A stretch of DNA of 48,699 bases, taken from positions 1 through 48,699 of the forward strand of contig NZ_RQVL01000017.1 of the NCBI RefSeq assembly GCF_003992005.1, given 5' to 3'. The position numbers were made by a program, and so were the translations under genes. This document shows, one piece after another, positions 24,102 through 33,028 of the stretch; position 1 is the stretch's first letter, and the number at the start of each line of letters is the position of its first letter. The stretch is from Veillonella sp. VA139. GTDB lineage: Bacteria > Bacillota > Negativicutes > Veillonellales > Veillonellaceae. The notes beneath the pieces were generated by a model that saw only the letters and a list, made by a program, of their open reading frames with translations, was not told the DNA's origin and did no database searches.

Positions 24102-25052
24102 ATGAAGATTTTAGTAACAGGTGGCTGTGGCTTTATAGGTAGCCACTTCTTACGATACATGATGGACACCTATACAAACGATTCCTTTATATGTTTAGAT
24201 GCCTTAACCTATGCAGGAAATAAGAATAATATAGCAGATTTCTTACATGGTTCACGGCTTACTATGGTGGAAGGGAATGTTCGAGATGCGGATTTCGTAG
24301 ATGATTTGTTTACAACCTATACACCAGATATAGTGGTACATTTTGCAGCAGAAACTCATGTGGATCGCAGTATTACAGGCCCACAAGTATTCTTAGAGAC
24401 GAATGTTATTGGAACAGGAATTTTATTAGATGCTTGTTTACGACACGGTATAGAGCGATTTCATCATGTATCTACAGATGAAGTATATGGCACATTACCC
24501 TTGCAAGGAGGGAGTCTATTTACGGAACAAAGTCCATTAAAACCTACTAGTCCCTATGCAGCTTCAAAGGCGTCTTCAGATCTATTAGTATTGAGTTATT
24601 ATAAAACCTATGGATTGCCAGTAACAATATCTAGATGCTCTAATAATTATGGCACTCATCAGTATCCGGAAAAATTGATTCCTCTTATGATACAAAAGGC
24701 GTTGCAAGAGGAAGCATTGCCAGTCTATGGCGATGGATTGAATGTACGAGATTGGATTCATGTTGTGGATCATTGTAGGGCCATTGATGTTATCCTACAA
24801 AAAGGTAAAGTAGGAGAAGTGTATAATATAGGGGCTCGTGAAGAAATTTCCAATATTGACCTGGTGAAACGAATGTTAAATGTATTAGGAAAACCTCATG
24901 AACTTATTACTTATGTGCCAGATCGATTGGGCCATGATTTGCGATATGCTATTGATAGTAGTAAGCTAGAAATATTGGGATGGAAACGAGAGTATACAGT
25001 GGATAAAGCCTTGGAAGAAGTTGTGGAGTGGTATAGGGAGAATATTAGATGA
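24102..25052 (+). CDS. dTDP-glucose 4,6-dehydratase-like SDR (RmlB family)
   Basis: 316 aa, NAD-dependent extended short-chain dehydrogenase/reductase. It has the Rossmann motif GGCGFIGSHFL (about 8-18), THVDRSITGP near 86-95, the catalytic STDEVYG near 122-128 and YxxxK in SPYAASKAS near 149-157, and a RCSNNYGTHQYPEKLIP stretch typical of RmlB. The product would be dTDP-4-keto-6-deoxyglucose, a precursor of deoxysugars such as rhamnose. The rest of the rml set (rmlA, C, D) is not in the window. ATG 24102 is preferred to GTG 24093. It starts the glycan cluster 31 nt after the Abi gene, with a weak ribosome-binding site, so the Abi gene looks inserted upstream. Confidence 0.85.
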   Translation: MKILVTGGCGFIGSHFLRYMMDTYTNDSFICLDALTYAGNKNNIADFLHGSRLTMVEGNVRDADFVDDLFTTYTPDIVVHFAAETHVDRSITGPQVFLETNVIGTGILLDACLRHGIERFHHVSTDEVYGTLPLQGGSLFTEQSPLKPTSPYAASKASSDLLVLSYYKTYGLPVTISRCSNNYGTHQYPEKLIPLMIQKALQEEALPVYGDGLNVRDWIHVVDHCRAIDVILQKGKVGEVYNIGAREEISNIDLVKRMLNVLGKPHELITYVPDRLGHDLRYAIDSSKLEILGWKREYTVDKALEEVVEWYRENIR

Positions 25053-25083
25053 TTAATCTAATATAATATTTGAAAGGATAGAA

Positions 25084-26715
25084 ATGAGTAACTTATTTGG
25101 TACAAGTTTTAAATATCGCAAATTGTTTGGTGAAAAGGTAATGTTTATTGTTCCACACCAAGATGATGAGATGAACATGGCTGGTAGTGCGTTAATAGGG
25201 GCAATTGCTGAGGGACTAGATGTAATTTTAGTATATACAACTAATGGTGATTTTGAATATTCCTTTGATATAAGACAAAAGGAAGTCTATAATATGGCTG
25301 AAATTATAGGATTAAATTGTAAGAATATAATATTTTTGGGGTTTGCTGATAATATATCTAATGAGTTGTTTAGTAACCCAGAACAAATAGTGGTTAGTCA
25401 TAAAGGAAACAATGCCACTTATGGAAATGAAATTACTCAAGATTTTTTTTCTAGTTCAACGGGTCAAGGGAAACCATATACTTTAAAAAATTATATGCTT
25501 GCTATAGAAGAAGTTATTTGTACATATTTGCCAGACTCTATAGTAGCAATAGATTATGATAAACATGTCGATCATAGATTATGTTGTATTTATGTCGAAA
25601 AGGTAATTGCTAAACTATTGAAAAACAATCTTTGGAATGGAAGTGTTTTTAAGAGCTTTGCATATTCGACAGGGTATGAGGGTGTAAGAGATTATTTTAA
25701 AACACATTTATTATCAACAAAAGTAAAGTATGATATACAGATAGATAATCCTAGTTTGTCGTGGGAACATAGAGTGCGTTTACCAGTTATAGATAGGTGT
25801 CGAGATTCAATTATTATAAACAATCCAATATATTGTGCGATGGCAGCACATATTTCACAAAAAGCATATAGCCGAGGAGAACTACTTATTAACGGGGATC
25901 AAGTATTTTGGGAGAAAAGAACTGATAATAAAGCATTACAAGCTATATTTGATGTATCTAGTGGTGAAGCAAAGTACCTTAATGATTTTTTAAAATTTAA
26001 TCCATCAAAACTCGAGTCTTATGTAGAGTTTTGTAATAATGATATGTGGAGACCAGAACGAGATGATAAGAAACCATCAATAAATATACATTTCCCTAGA
26101 AATGAATTAGTTAAAAGATGTGTATTTACGGGATTATTTTCCGATAATTTGGATATTGGTATAGTTTTGGATGAAAACTGTATATCTCCTAGATATCATA
26201 TAAAGCAGCTAAAAACAGAGATTATAATTGACTTTAATCAGCATATAAATACTAGTTCTTTAAAGTTTTATTTCAGTGATAATGATTTTGCTATTTCTGA
26301 GGTTGAAATTTTTGAAGAGAGAAAATCGTATGAATATTGTCATATTTTATGTAATAATGAGTTTATGTATAGTTGGATAGTTTTTCCTTGGGAGAAAGTT
26401 CCTATTATTGATTTATATACTAATAAGCAAGTTTTATCAAATTTGACTGATAAGAACTTTGTTTGGACAGTTAATGAACTTGAATTAGATTATTCTCAAA
26501 TAAATGAGTATATACAACAAAATTTAACATATGATTACATGAAAATAAAAGCAGTAAATAAAGTTACAAAGGAATGGTGTGAAGGAAGTATTCGTAGAGG
26601 AACACTATTTGAATGGTGTCTTCTAAGCTATAATAGAATTGTTGAAAAAATAAAACTTATTATAAATAATTATAAATTAAAACAAAAATACAAACGATTA
26701 AAGAGGTATCTATGA
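25084..26715 (+). CDS. PIG-L family deacetylase with large C-terminal extension
   Basis: 543 aa. The first 250 residues are a LmbE/PIG-L zinc deacetylase: VPHQDDEMNMAG (H25, D27, D28, E29) and later KHVDHRLCC, the HxxDH zinc motif. These enzymes remove N-acetyl groups from sugars, for example on GlcNAc lipid intermediates or secondary metabolites. Residues about 270-543 are an AT-rich, lysine- and tyrosine-rich region with no motif I recognise; the end is strongly basic. It lies between RmlB and a GT2, sharing ATGA with the latter, so a role in modifying a glycan in this cluster is likely. The natural substrate is unknown. Confidence 0.8.
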   Translation: MSNLFGTSFKYRKLFGEKVMFIVPHQDDEMNMAGSALIGAIAEGLDVILVYTTNGDFEYSFDIRQKEVYNMAEIIGLNCKNIIFLGFADNISNELFSNPEQIVVSHKGNNATYGNEITQDFFSSSTGQGKPYTLKNYMLAIEEVICTYLPDSIVAIDYDKHVDHRLCCIYVEKVIAKLLKNNLWNGSVFKSFAYSTGYEGVRDYFKTHLLSTKVKYDIQIDNPSLSWEHRVRLPVIDRCRDSIIINNPIYCAMAAHISQKAYSRGELLINGDQVFWEKRTDNKALQAIFDVSSGEAKYLNDFLKFNPSKLESYVEFCNNDMWRPERDDKKPSINIHFPRNELVKRCVFTGLFSDNLDIGIVLDENCISPRYHIKQLKTEIIIDFNQHINTSSLKFYFSDNDFAISEVEIFEERKSYEYCHILCNNEFMYSWIVFPWEKVPIIDLYTNKQVLSNLTDKNFVWTVNELELDYSQINEYIQQNLTYDYMKIKAVNKVTKEWCEGSIRRGTLFEWCLLSYNRIVEKIKLIINNYKLKQKYKRLKRYL

Positions 26716-27692
26716 GAGAGAGACAAGCATTGGTATCGATAGTTATACCAGCATATAAAGTAGAAAAGTATATGAAAAGATGTTTGGAAAGTATACTAGG
26801 ACAATCATATAAGAATTTGCAGATTATAGTTATAAATGATGCATCACCTGACAAAACAGGGGAAATATGCGATCAAATAGCCTCCAAAGATTCTCGTATA
26901 CAAGTTATTCATCATTCAATTAATCGAGGAGTAAGTGCTGCAAGAAACTCGGGTATTCAGGTTGCCAAGGGTGAGTATATAGCATTTGTAGATGGTGATG
27001 ATTTTATAGCTTATAATCTAATTGAAAAGTGCATAGCTAATATTCATTCGTCGGATGTTGTCATTTTTAATGTTTCAACAGTTCGTAAGAATGAGATTAT
27101 AGAAAATCATATGGAACACAGCTTTTTCAAAAATAGAGATACAGTATATAAGGCAATTATTGAAGATAAAATTCCTAATTATTTGTGTAACAAATTTTTT
27201 AAATCTTCTTGTTGGAACTCTATCAGACTCGTTGAAAATACTGAGTTTGAAGATTTAATGATTATGCCCTTAGTTTTTAAGAATGTTCAAAGTGTAGTAT
27301 ATTTAGATGAACCACTTTATTTTTATAATTGTGATAATGATAACTCTATAACAAATAATATAAATGCAAAAAGAAAATATGGACTATTTTATTCATTTCT
27401 TACAAGACAATCTTTAGCAAAAGAAATAGGAATGGATGATTTTGTACAGTATTGTCGGCATAGAGCAATTAGAAGTGCAGTTGGTGGTATAGGGCTTAAT
27501 TGTGCAAAAAATGAGCTTACAGAAGATCAAGTGCAGCATATGTTAGAGTATTTAAAAAAAGAAGAATCCAGTAAGAGTAAACCTGACATAGGAATTAAGT
27601 ATGAAATATTATCATATGGTGCATTACATAATAGATGGATTTCAAAAATATATGGTAAGATAATGTATATATTAGAGAAACTAAAAAGATGA
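26712..27692 (+). CDS. GT2 family glycosyltransferase
   Basis: 326 aa. N-terminal GT-A fold: SIVIPAYKVEKYMKRCLESIL near 8-28, INDASPDKTGEIC near 40-52, NRGVSAARNSGI near 75-86 and the DxD-like FVDGDDFI near 97-104. The C-terminal half is variable and not diagnostic. It starts with ATGA overlapping the deacetylase gene and probably is co-translated with it. It adds an unknown sugar to lipooligosaccharide or capsule. A terminator follows at 27772. Confidence 0.9.
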   Translation: MRERQALVSIVIPAYKVEKYMKRCLESILGQSYKNLQIIVINDASPDKTGEICDQIASKDSRIQVIHHSINRGVSAARNSGIQVAKGEYIAFVDGDDFIAYNLIEKCIANIHSSDVVIFNVSTVRKNEIIENHMEHSFFKNRDTVYKAIIEDKIPNYLCNKFFKSSCWNSIRLVENTEFEDLMIMPLVFKNVQSVVYLDEPLYFYNCDNDNSITNNINAKRKYGLFYSFLTRQSLAKEIGMDDFVQYCRHRAIRSAVGGIGLNCAKNELTEDQVQHMLEYLKKEESSKSKPDIGIKYEILSYGALHNRWISKIYGKIMYILEKLKR

Positions 27693-27771
27693 TTTTTTAC
27701 AGTTTAATAGACACATCTTATAATCCATTATTGAATACAAAGCATAAACTTGATACAATAAAGAGTGAATA

Positions 27772-27802
27772 AAAGACTATCACGTGAGGTGATAGTCTTT
27801 GT
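27772..27802 (+). terminator. Intrinsic terminator within the glycan cluster
   Basis: AAAGACTATCAC (27772-27783) pairs with GTGATAGTCTTT (27789-27800). It has a short T-run that is part of the stem, so it may work in either direction. It splits the cluster into at least two transcription units. Confidence 0.75.
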
Positions 27803-27830
27803 CATATGTGGATAGATAAAGAGGAAGTTT

Positions 27831-28589
27831 ATGAATACAGTTAGTGTGTTAATTTTAACGAGAAATGAAGAACAGAATATTAAGGATTGTATAGAAAGTT
27901 GCCAACCTTTTGCTGATGAAGTGATTGTTATCGATGATGGTAGTGAAGATAATACAGTATCCATTGCAGAGGTATTAGGAGCAAAAGTAGTGAATCGTTC
28001 AATGAATGGTGATTGGGGAGCACAACAAACATTTGCTATAGAGCAAGCCAGCTGTCATTGGATATTCTTTATTGATGCAGATGAACGATGCAGTTCAGAG
28101 CTATGTAAAGAAATTAAATTAGCTATACAAGGAGAGGATTTAGCATACTGGATACAACGGCATAATCGCTTTCATCATAATGTAGCCACTCATGGAGTAT
28201 TACGTCCAGATTATGTATGCCGTTTGATGCCCAAAGAAGGTTCCTATGTAGAAGGATATGTTCATCCTGCGATTATTACACCTTATGATAAGAAAGAATT
28301 AACAGCACCTATGTATCATTACACCTACGATAATTGGGAGCAATATTTTAATAAATTAAACAAATATACAACCTTATCAGCAGAAAAATATAAAAAGGCT
28401 AATAAATCGGTTTCCTTTTTGAAAGATATTGTATTTCGACCATGTTGGGCATTTATTAAAATGTATCTTTTACAAGGTGGTATCTTAGATGGAAAAATGG
28501 GATGGGTCTTATCCGTGAACCATTATTTCTACACCATGACAAAATATGTGAAGCTGTATTATTTATATAAATCTAATGGTAAGTTGTAA
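27831..28589 (+). CDS. GT2 glycosyltransferase of the WaaE/KdtX type
   Basis: 252 aa. SVLILTRNEEQNIKDCIES near 5-23, VIDDGSEDNT near 34-43, and FIDADERCS near 76-84 mark the LPS-core GT2 subgroup (WaaE, LgtF, KdtX), which often adds glucose to heptose. The following HRHNRFHH-like region and a YHYTYDNWEQYFNKLNKYT stretch are also usual for this subgroup. It is not overlapping its neighbours and starts with AGAGGAAG. Assignment to the subgroup is by resemblance; the donor is not known. Confidence 0.85.
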   Translation: MNTVSVLILTRNEEQNIKDCIESCQPFADEVIVIDDGSEDNTVSIAEVLGAKVVNRSMNGDWGAQQTFAIEQASCHWIFFIDADERCSSELCKEIKLAIQGEDLAYWIQRHNRFHHNVATHGVLRPDYVCRLMPKEGSYVEGYVHPAIITPYDKKELTAPMYHYTYDNWEQYFNKLNKYTTLSAEKYKKANKSVSFLKDIVFRPCWAFIKMYLLQGGILDGKMGWVLSVNHYFYTMTKYVKLYYLYKSNGKL

Positions 28590-28622
28590 TTAAGTTTTAT
28601 AAGGTTACGGTAAGGAGTTCCC

Positions 28623-29747
28623 ATGCGAGTTGCCATATTAGAAAGTATTATCATGCCAGCTGGGCATGAAGTAGAGTTTGATAGAATCCTTGTGAACGAA
28701 ATGAAGCGGCAAGGACATGATCCTATGTTTTTTGTGCCAGAAAATTTTCCTTTCAAAGTAGATTATGGAGTACCTATTCATGAGCTACAAGGTGGCGAAG
28801 TTGTGACGTATGCTGGCGCAACTTGGTATCAAAAAATCTGGCGATCCTTACAGCGTGAAAAACGACGTATAGCTTGGTTTAATAGTGCTTATGAATTAGC
28901 AAAACAAGGTGCTTGTGATGCCATAATCATTCCTACAGCGACATATCGCTATATTAAATCTTTGCTGAGAAGTGAATTAAAAAACTCGCCAGTTCCTATA
29001 CATATCATATTTCATGGCATCAATCCTAAGGAACAGCCTAAGTTTGAAAAACAAGCTAGACGTATACAGTCCTATAAGAATGTTAATCTGCATGTCATTA
29101 CCTTGCGAAATGATTTTGCTAATAGTGGTTTAACCAATGTTCAATTAGTAGCTCCACCTGTGTTTAAGCCAGTATTTGATGAAATGGGGTCTTTAGAACG
29201 GGATGAAGGACCACTACGAATTGGCTTTTTTGGACAATTTCGTAAAGAAAAAAATTTAGAACCATTTATACAAGCCTTTATACATGCAAAGTTTGCGGTA
29301 CCTGTTGAATTGGTAGTACAAGGTGCAACGGCAAAACCTGAGGATACCGCATTATTTAATTCACTTGTAGAAAAGTACAAACATATTCCAAATATTGTAT
29401 TCCGTCATGAAAACTTGATTGGTAAAGATTGGGAAGATGCTTTATTATCGGTGGATGCTATTGCAATGCCGTACGCAGCAGAGCGATACAGATACCATTG
29501 GGGAGCGATGCTATTTACTGCGATTGGATATAACAAACCAGTATTAGTGTCACCAGAATTAAATCCTGAGGTATTGGCGCAATTCCCTATTGGATGTGTG
29601 ATACAATCATTAGAAGAAACGGATATAATTCATGCTATGCAAGAGTTAGTAGTGTTATTAAGTACGAAACAAGAACAAACTAAAGTAGCATTGGAACAGG
29701 CTAATGACACATATAGTCATGAGATATTAATTCGAGCCATTCTATAG
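28623..29747 (+). CDS. GT-B fold glycosyltransferase (GT4-like)
   Basis: 374 aa. An N-terminal Rossmann-like domain with MPAGHEVEFDRILVNEMKRQGHD near 12-34, and a C-terminal domain with RIGFFGQFRKEKNLEPFIQAF near 198-218, a core pattern of GT4 enzymes, and YHWGAMLFTAIGYNKPVLVSPEL near 290-312, the position of the donor-binding EX7E-like motif; the motif itself is not clear. Likely adds a sugar to lipooligosaccharide. ATG 28623 follows TAAGGAG. It is followed by GT25 at 29782 with a 34-nt gap. Confidence 0.75.
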   Translation: MRVAILESIIMPAGHEVEFDRILVNEMKRQGHDPMFFVPENFPFKVDYGVPIHELQGGEVVTYAGATWYQKIWRSLQREKRRIAWFNSAYELAKQGACDAIIIPTATYRYIKSLLRSELKNSPVPIHIIFHGINPKEQPKFEKQARRIQSYKNVNLHVITLRNDFANSGLTNVQLVAPPVFKPVFDEMGSLERDEGPLRIGFFGQFRKEKNLEPFIQAFIHAKFAVPVELVVQGATAKPEDTALFNSLVEKYKHIPNIVFRHENLIGKDWEDALLSVDAIAMPYAAERYRYHWGAMLFTAIGYNKPVLVSPELNPEVLAQFPIGCVIQSLEETDIIHAMQELVVLLSTKQEQTKVALEQANDTYSHEILIRAIL

Positions 29748-29781
29748 GTATAAATTCCATTGCATTTAAGGAGAATATATA

Positions 29782-30567
29782 GTGTATCATTTTTTTATTA
29801 GTGACAAAAGTAATATATATAGAAGAGAACATGTGCGAAAGCAATGCGATAAGATTGGCTTAAAACCTATATTTTTTGATGCCATCATGGGTAAAGATTT
29901 ATCTAAAGAAGAGTTAAATGCTGTTACTAGTGATTATAATTATTTGACAGAAGGTGAAATTGGTTGTGCATTAAGCCATATCAATGTTTTACATACATTT
30001 TTATCAACAGATGAAAGATGTGTAGCTGTTTTTGAAGATGATATTATATTTTCAAAGCATATAACATTAGAACTACTACAAGGCTTTAAGAGTTTTGTAG
30101 AGTCAAAAAAGAAACCTACGGTATTAGCCTTATATTCAAGTGAATTGTATTATAGTAAGGGTGATAATGTAGATGGAGTAACGATTTATAGAACTCCTAG
30201 ATTTATGGGCACCTATGCATATATTATGAATCGAGAGGCTGCTGAGGCAATTTGTACTTTGCAAAATAAGATATCTATAGAAATAGATCAGTTTAAATAC
30301 TATCAGTATTTAAAGGGATGCCGACTATATATGCTTGATAGAAATTGCGTTGGTGTAGATAAAGAAAATATTATATCTGAAATATCAAAGATTTCCTCCC
30401 TAGAGGATAATGAAAACTATAGGGGAAAATTAAGAGATAAAAATATTAACCTGTTACTGTGTAAGCTGTCTGTTTATGAAAGAATTTTATATATTGCTAG
30501 AAAATTGAAAAAACATATTTTAGCGAAAAAAATGAAGTCTTATAAATCATATACGGAATTGTGGTAG
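29782..30567 (+). CDS. GT25 family LPS glycosyltransferase
   Basis: 261 aa, starting at GTG 29782 with AAGGAG 7 nt upstream. The GT25 signatures are clear: RREHVRKQC near 13-21, FFDAIMGKDL, LTEGEIGCALSHINVLHTF near 55-73, and FEDDIIFS near 84-91 with the DxD-like acidic pair. These LOB/LpsA-like enzymes add galactose or glucose in lipooligosaccharide of Haemophilus and Neisseria. The C-terminus is strongly basic (KLKKHILAKKMKSYKS), perhaps for membrane association. It precedes licD, which fits decoration of the same outer sugars with phosphocholine. Confidence 0.88.
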   Translation: MYHFFISDKSNIYRREHVRKQCDKIGLKPIFFDAIMGKDLSKEELNAVTSDYNYLTEGEIGCALSHINVLHTFLSTDERCVAVFEDDIIFSKHITLELLQGFKSFVESKKKPTVLALYSSELYYSKGDNVDGVTIYRTPRFMGTYAYIMNREAAEAICTLQNKISIEIDQFKYYQYLKGCRLYMLDRNCVGVDKENIISEISKISSLEDNENYRGKLRDKNINLLLCKLSVYERILYIARKLKKHILAKKMKSYKSYTELW

Positions 30568-30606
30568 TAAGTATACTATTATAGTGGGATGGATAAAGGA
30601 AACTTT

Positions 30607-31422
30607 ATGGAGAGATTAATAACGGGTAAAGATCTAAAAGAAGTAATTTTACACACGTTACTTAGATTTGATAACTTTTGTAGAGAACATAATATAAAAT
30701 ATTCTATTGCTTATGGTACAGCTTTAGGGGCAATTCGTCATAAAGGATTTATCCCTTGGGATGATGATGTTGATGTAATTATGCTGCGGTCAGAGTATGA
30801 AAAATTCGAAAAAGCATGGAAATTATATGCCCAAAATAGTGTAGATGACTATACATTATGGGCAGAAATGGATGAAGAAAATTATTTTATGGCATTTTGT
30901 GCGAAGTTTTTTGATACTAGAACCGTTTTATATGAGAGGTTTACCGAGAAAAAAGTAGTTGAATATGGAGTTTATATTGATATATTTGTGCTAGATCATA
31001 TTCCAGTAGATAAGGAGGAGCAAATAGCTGTACTTAAGAAAATTCAGGTGTACTGGAAGTGGATTCAACATTTTCAACGACATTTTAAAGACTGGAATCG
31101 TTTTATAAGGCAATATAGATTACCATTACCATCATTAGATATGGTAGCTAATCATTTGATGAGCTTAAAAAATAAATATAATAATCAAGAAACTTCGTAT
31201 GTTTCGTTGACACAAGATTATAATAAAAAGACGAAGGAAAATAAATCTATATATAAGTATGAGTGGTTTAATGATTTTATTTTAGTTGACTTTGAAGGAT
31301 ACAAGTTTCCAATTTTAGAAAAATTCGATGATATGCTAAAAATTACGTATGGAGACTATATGACGTTACCGCCTGAAGAGCAAAGAATTGGACATAATAT
31401 TGAAGCATATTGGAGAGAATAG
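30607..31422 (+). CDS. licD: LicD-type phosphotransferase
   Basis: 271 aa from ATG 30607 (AAAGGAA upstream; the ATG at 30589 has no site). LicD enzymes transfer phosphocholine from CDP-choline onto a sugar. Core motif: YSIAYGTALGAIRHKGFIPW near 28-47, then DDDVDVIMLRSEYEKF, the nucleotidyltransferase-like acidic cluster. The C-terminal GDYMTLPPEEQRIGH near 249-263 is also a LicD feature. Genes for CDP-choline synthesis, licA and licC, lie in the neighbourhood, and licA follows 25 nt downstream. Confidence 0.93.
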   Translation: MERLITGKDLKEVILHTLLRFDNFCREHNIKYSIAYGTALGAIRHKGFIPWDDDVDVIMLRSEYEKFEKAWKLYAQNSVDDYTLWAEMDEENYFMAFCAKFFDTRTVLYERFTEKKVVEYGVYIDIFVLDHIPVDKEEQIAVLKKIQVYWKWIQHFQRHFKDWNRFIRQYRLPLPSLDMVANHLMSLKNKYNNQETSYVSLTQDYNKKTKENKSIYKYEWFNDFILVDFEGYKFPILEKFDDMLKITYGDYMTLPPEEQRIGHNIEAYWRE

Positions 31423-31447
31423 TTAGTTTATAGTGATAGGAGTTAAT

Positions 31448-32398
31448 GTGATACCTTTCCATACTATACATATAAAATATGATGACATACCAGATAGAGA
31501 TAAGATTGCCATATTCCTATCAAAAATTTTTAAACTACAAATTAATGATATTCTATCTATAGAGTCTGTAAAAAAAGGGCTAACAAATGATAGTTTTATA
31601 TGTTCTATTAAAGATAATGAGAAATACGTGATTCGTATACCTAACGCAGATACATCAGCTTTGGTGAATCGTGAAGAAGAAGTCGCGGTTTATTCTGCTA
31701 TACAAGGGTTACATATATCCGATGAAGTAGTATATTTGGATCCTGTATTAGGTATTAAAATTACAAAATTTGTGGACAATGCTCATTCTTTAGATGTATA
31801 TAATCTGGATGAATTAGATCTAGCGTTAGATACATTGAAAAAGCTTCATTGTTCTGGCGTAGAGGTAGAGCATACTTTTAATCTGTATGAAATTATCAAG
31901 AGGTATGAATCACTCAGAGGAAAGGCTTCTTTATTTCAAAACTATGAGATTACAAGACCGAGCATTCTAAGACTATTAGCTTGTATTGATACTATGAAAC
32001 GAGAATACTGTTTGTGTCATATTGATGCAAATTGTGATAATTTCCTAATTACAGATGATCAGAATATTCGCTTGATTGATTTCGAGTATGCGGGTATGCA
32101 AGACCCTAATTTAGATATTGCTATGATATGCATATATTCACAGTTAGATAGACACATGATTGACGTGATTATAGATACCTATTATGGTGAGAGAATAGAT
32201 GCTGCGATTCGATATCTAATCTATGCATATATTGCCATTGGCGGTTTTATATGGAGTATATGGTGTGAAGTGAAAGAAGGGCCTTGCGTACTCGAAAATA
32301 AATATGCTTGTAGTCAATATAACTATGCGATGGAATACTTTCAAATTGTCTACGAAGAAGCAAAGGGACTAGATATGTTTAAGGGGTTATACAATTAA
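31448..32398 (+). CDS. licA: LicA-like choline kinase
   Basis: 316 aa of the choline kinase / APH fold, phosphorylating choline with ATP. Start GTG 31448, because ATAGGAG at 31436-31442 is well spaced to it; GTG 31433 precedes that site. Kinase signatures: KGLTNDSFIC near 43-52 (glycine-rich loop substitute), Brenner box CHIDANCDNFLI near 195-206, and LIDFEYAGMQDPNLDIA near 214-230 (metal-binding Asp). Unlike licA of Haemophilus there is no tetranucleotide repeat tract at the 5' end. The last 108 nt are repeated at 43099-43206 just before licB. Confidence 0.92.
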   Translation: MIPFHTIHIKYDDIPDRDKIAIFLSKIFKLQINDILSIESVKKGLTNDSFICSIKDNEKYVIRIPNADTSALVNREEEVAVYSAIQGLHISDEVVYLDPVLGIKITKFVDNAHSLDVYNLDELDLALDTLKKLHCSGVEVEHTFNLYEIIKRYESLRGKASLFQNYEITRPSILRLLACIDTMKREYCLCHIDANCDNFLITDDQNIRLIDFEYAGMQDPNLDIAMICIYSQLDRHMIDVIIDTYYGERIDAAIRYLIYAYIAIGGFIWSIWCEVKEGPCVLENKYACSQYNYAMEYFQIVYEEAKGLDMFKGLYN

Positions 32399-32507
32399 TA
32401 TGTGGCAAGGAATTTTTTAAGGATTTTTATGGGCCTCAGACACGGTACTCATGAATACAGTGTTTATCAATGATATAAATCTAGCAATATTACCATTGAT
32501 TATGGCG
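32291..32507 (+). repeat. Direct repeat copy 1: licA 3' end and licB 5' end
   Basis: Near-identical to 43099-43315 with a constant offset of 10,808 bp and no length difference. It runs from CTCGAAAATAAATATGC in licA to TGATTATGGCG in the licB relic. The repeat is long enough for homologous recombination. Confidence 0.9.
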
Positions 32508-33000
32508 ACAGGTCTTTCAAAACGATTTGCACCAGTGAGTACCTATTGCCCCAAAGGCCTTACCTTATATATGTTCCGTAGATAACTACTATCCTGCAAA
32601 TCCATTTAACTTATATGAATATAAGGGGTATTATTCCTCTGTTCATGTAGAAAGTGAGACAAATGAATGGTGTATAGAAACAGATCTACAAGGTTATATT
32701 CATAAGGTATCAATAGGTGGATATGATGCGGATATTATGTTGGGGCATGTGTATTTTGATGAAACATTTAGTACGCAGTTTATTGCACTATTGGAACAGT
32801 TAGAAGATAATAGTGACTATTGGCATCATGTGTGGGAGTATTTGTATATTCATCACATGGATACATTAAGCTTAGAAATACGAAAGTTTAATCAGCAGGA
32901 GATATTAGAATTTGATTCAGAGGATGAGGCAGTAGAATTTGATAGAGAATTTTTGCGTAACAATTGTGTAGGACAGTTTTTTAGTAGTAGAAGTAACTAA
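32400..33000 (+). pseudogene. licB-licC relic with two internal deletions
   Basis: From ATG 32400 the licB frame stops after 6 codons (MWQGIF then TAA at 32418, where the intact copy has TCA). It then follows licB to TGATTATGGCG (32497-32507) and jumps straight into licC (ACAGGTCTTTCAAAACG), losing about 868 bp; the same 11-mer occurs at the licB and licC break points of the intact copy (43305-43315 and 44173-44183). A second deletion of about 205 bp falls near 32561-32570 (CTTACCTTATATATG). The last part, 32737-33000, keeps the licC C-terminus in frame but without its nucleotide-binding half. It is not functional. Confidence 0.92.
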
Positions 33001-33028
33001 TCTGATATGATTTGAAGGGAAGTGAAAT

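Noticed and set aside
32737..33000. Independent 87-aa gene
   Set aside because: It is the C-terminal remnant of licC in the deleted copy, with no ribosome-binding site.
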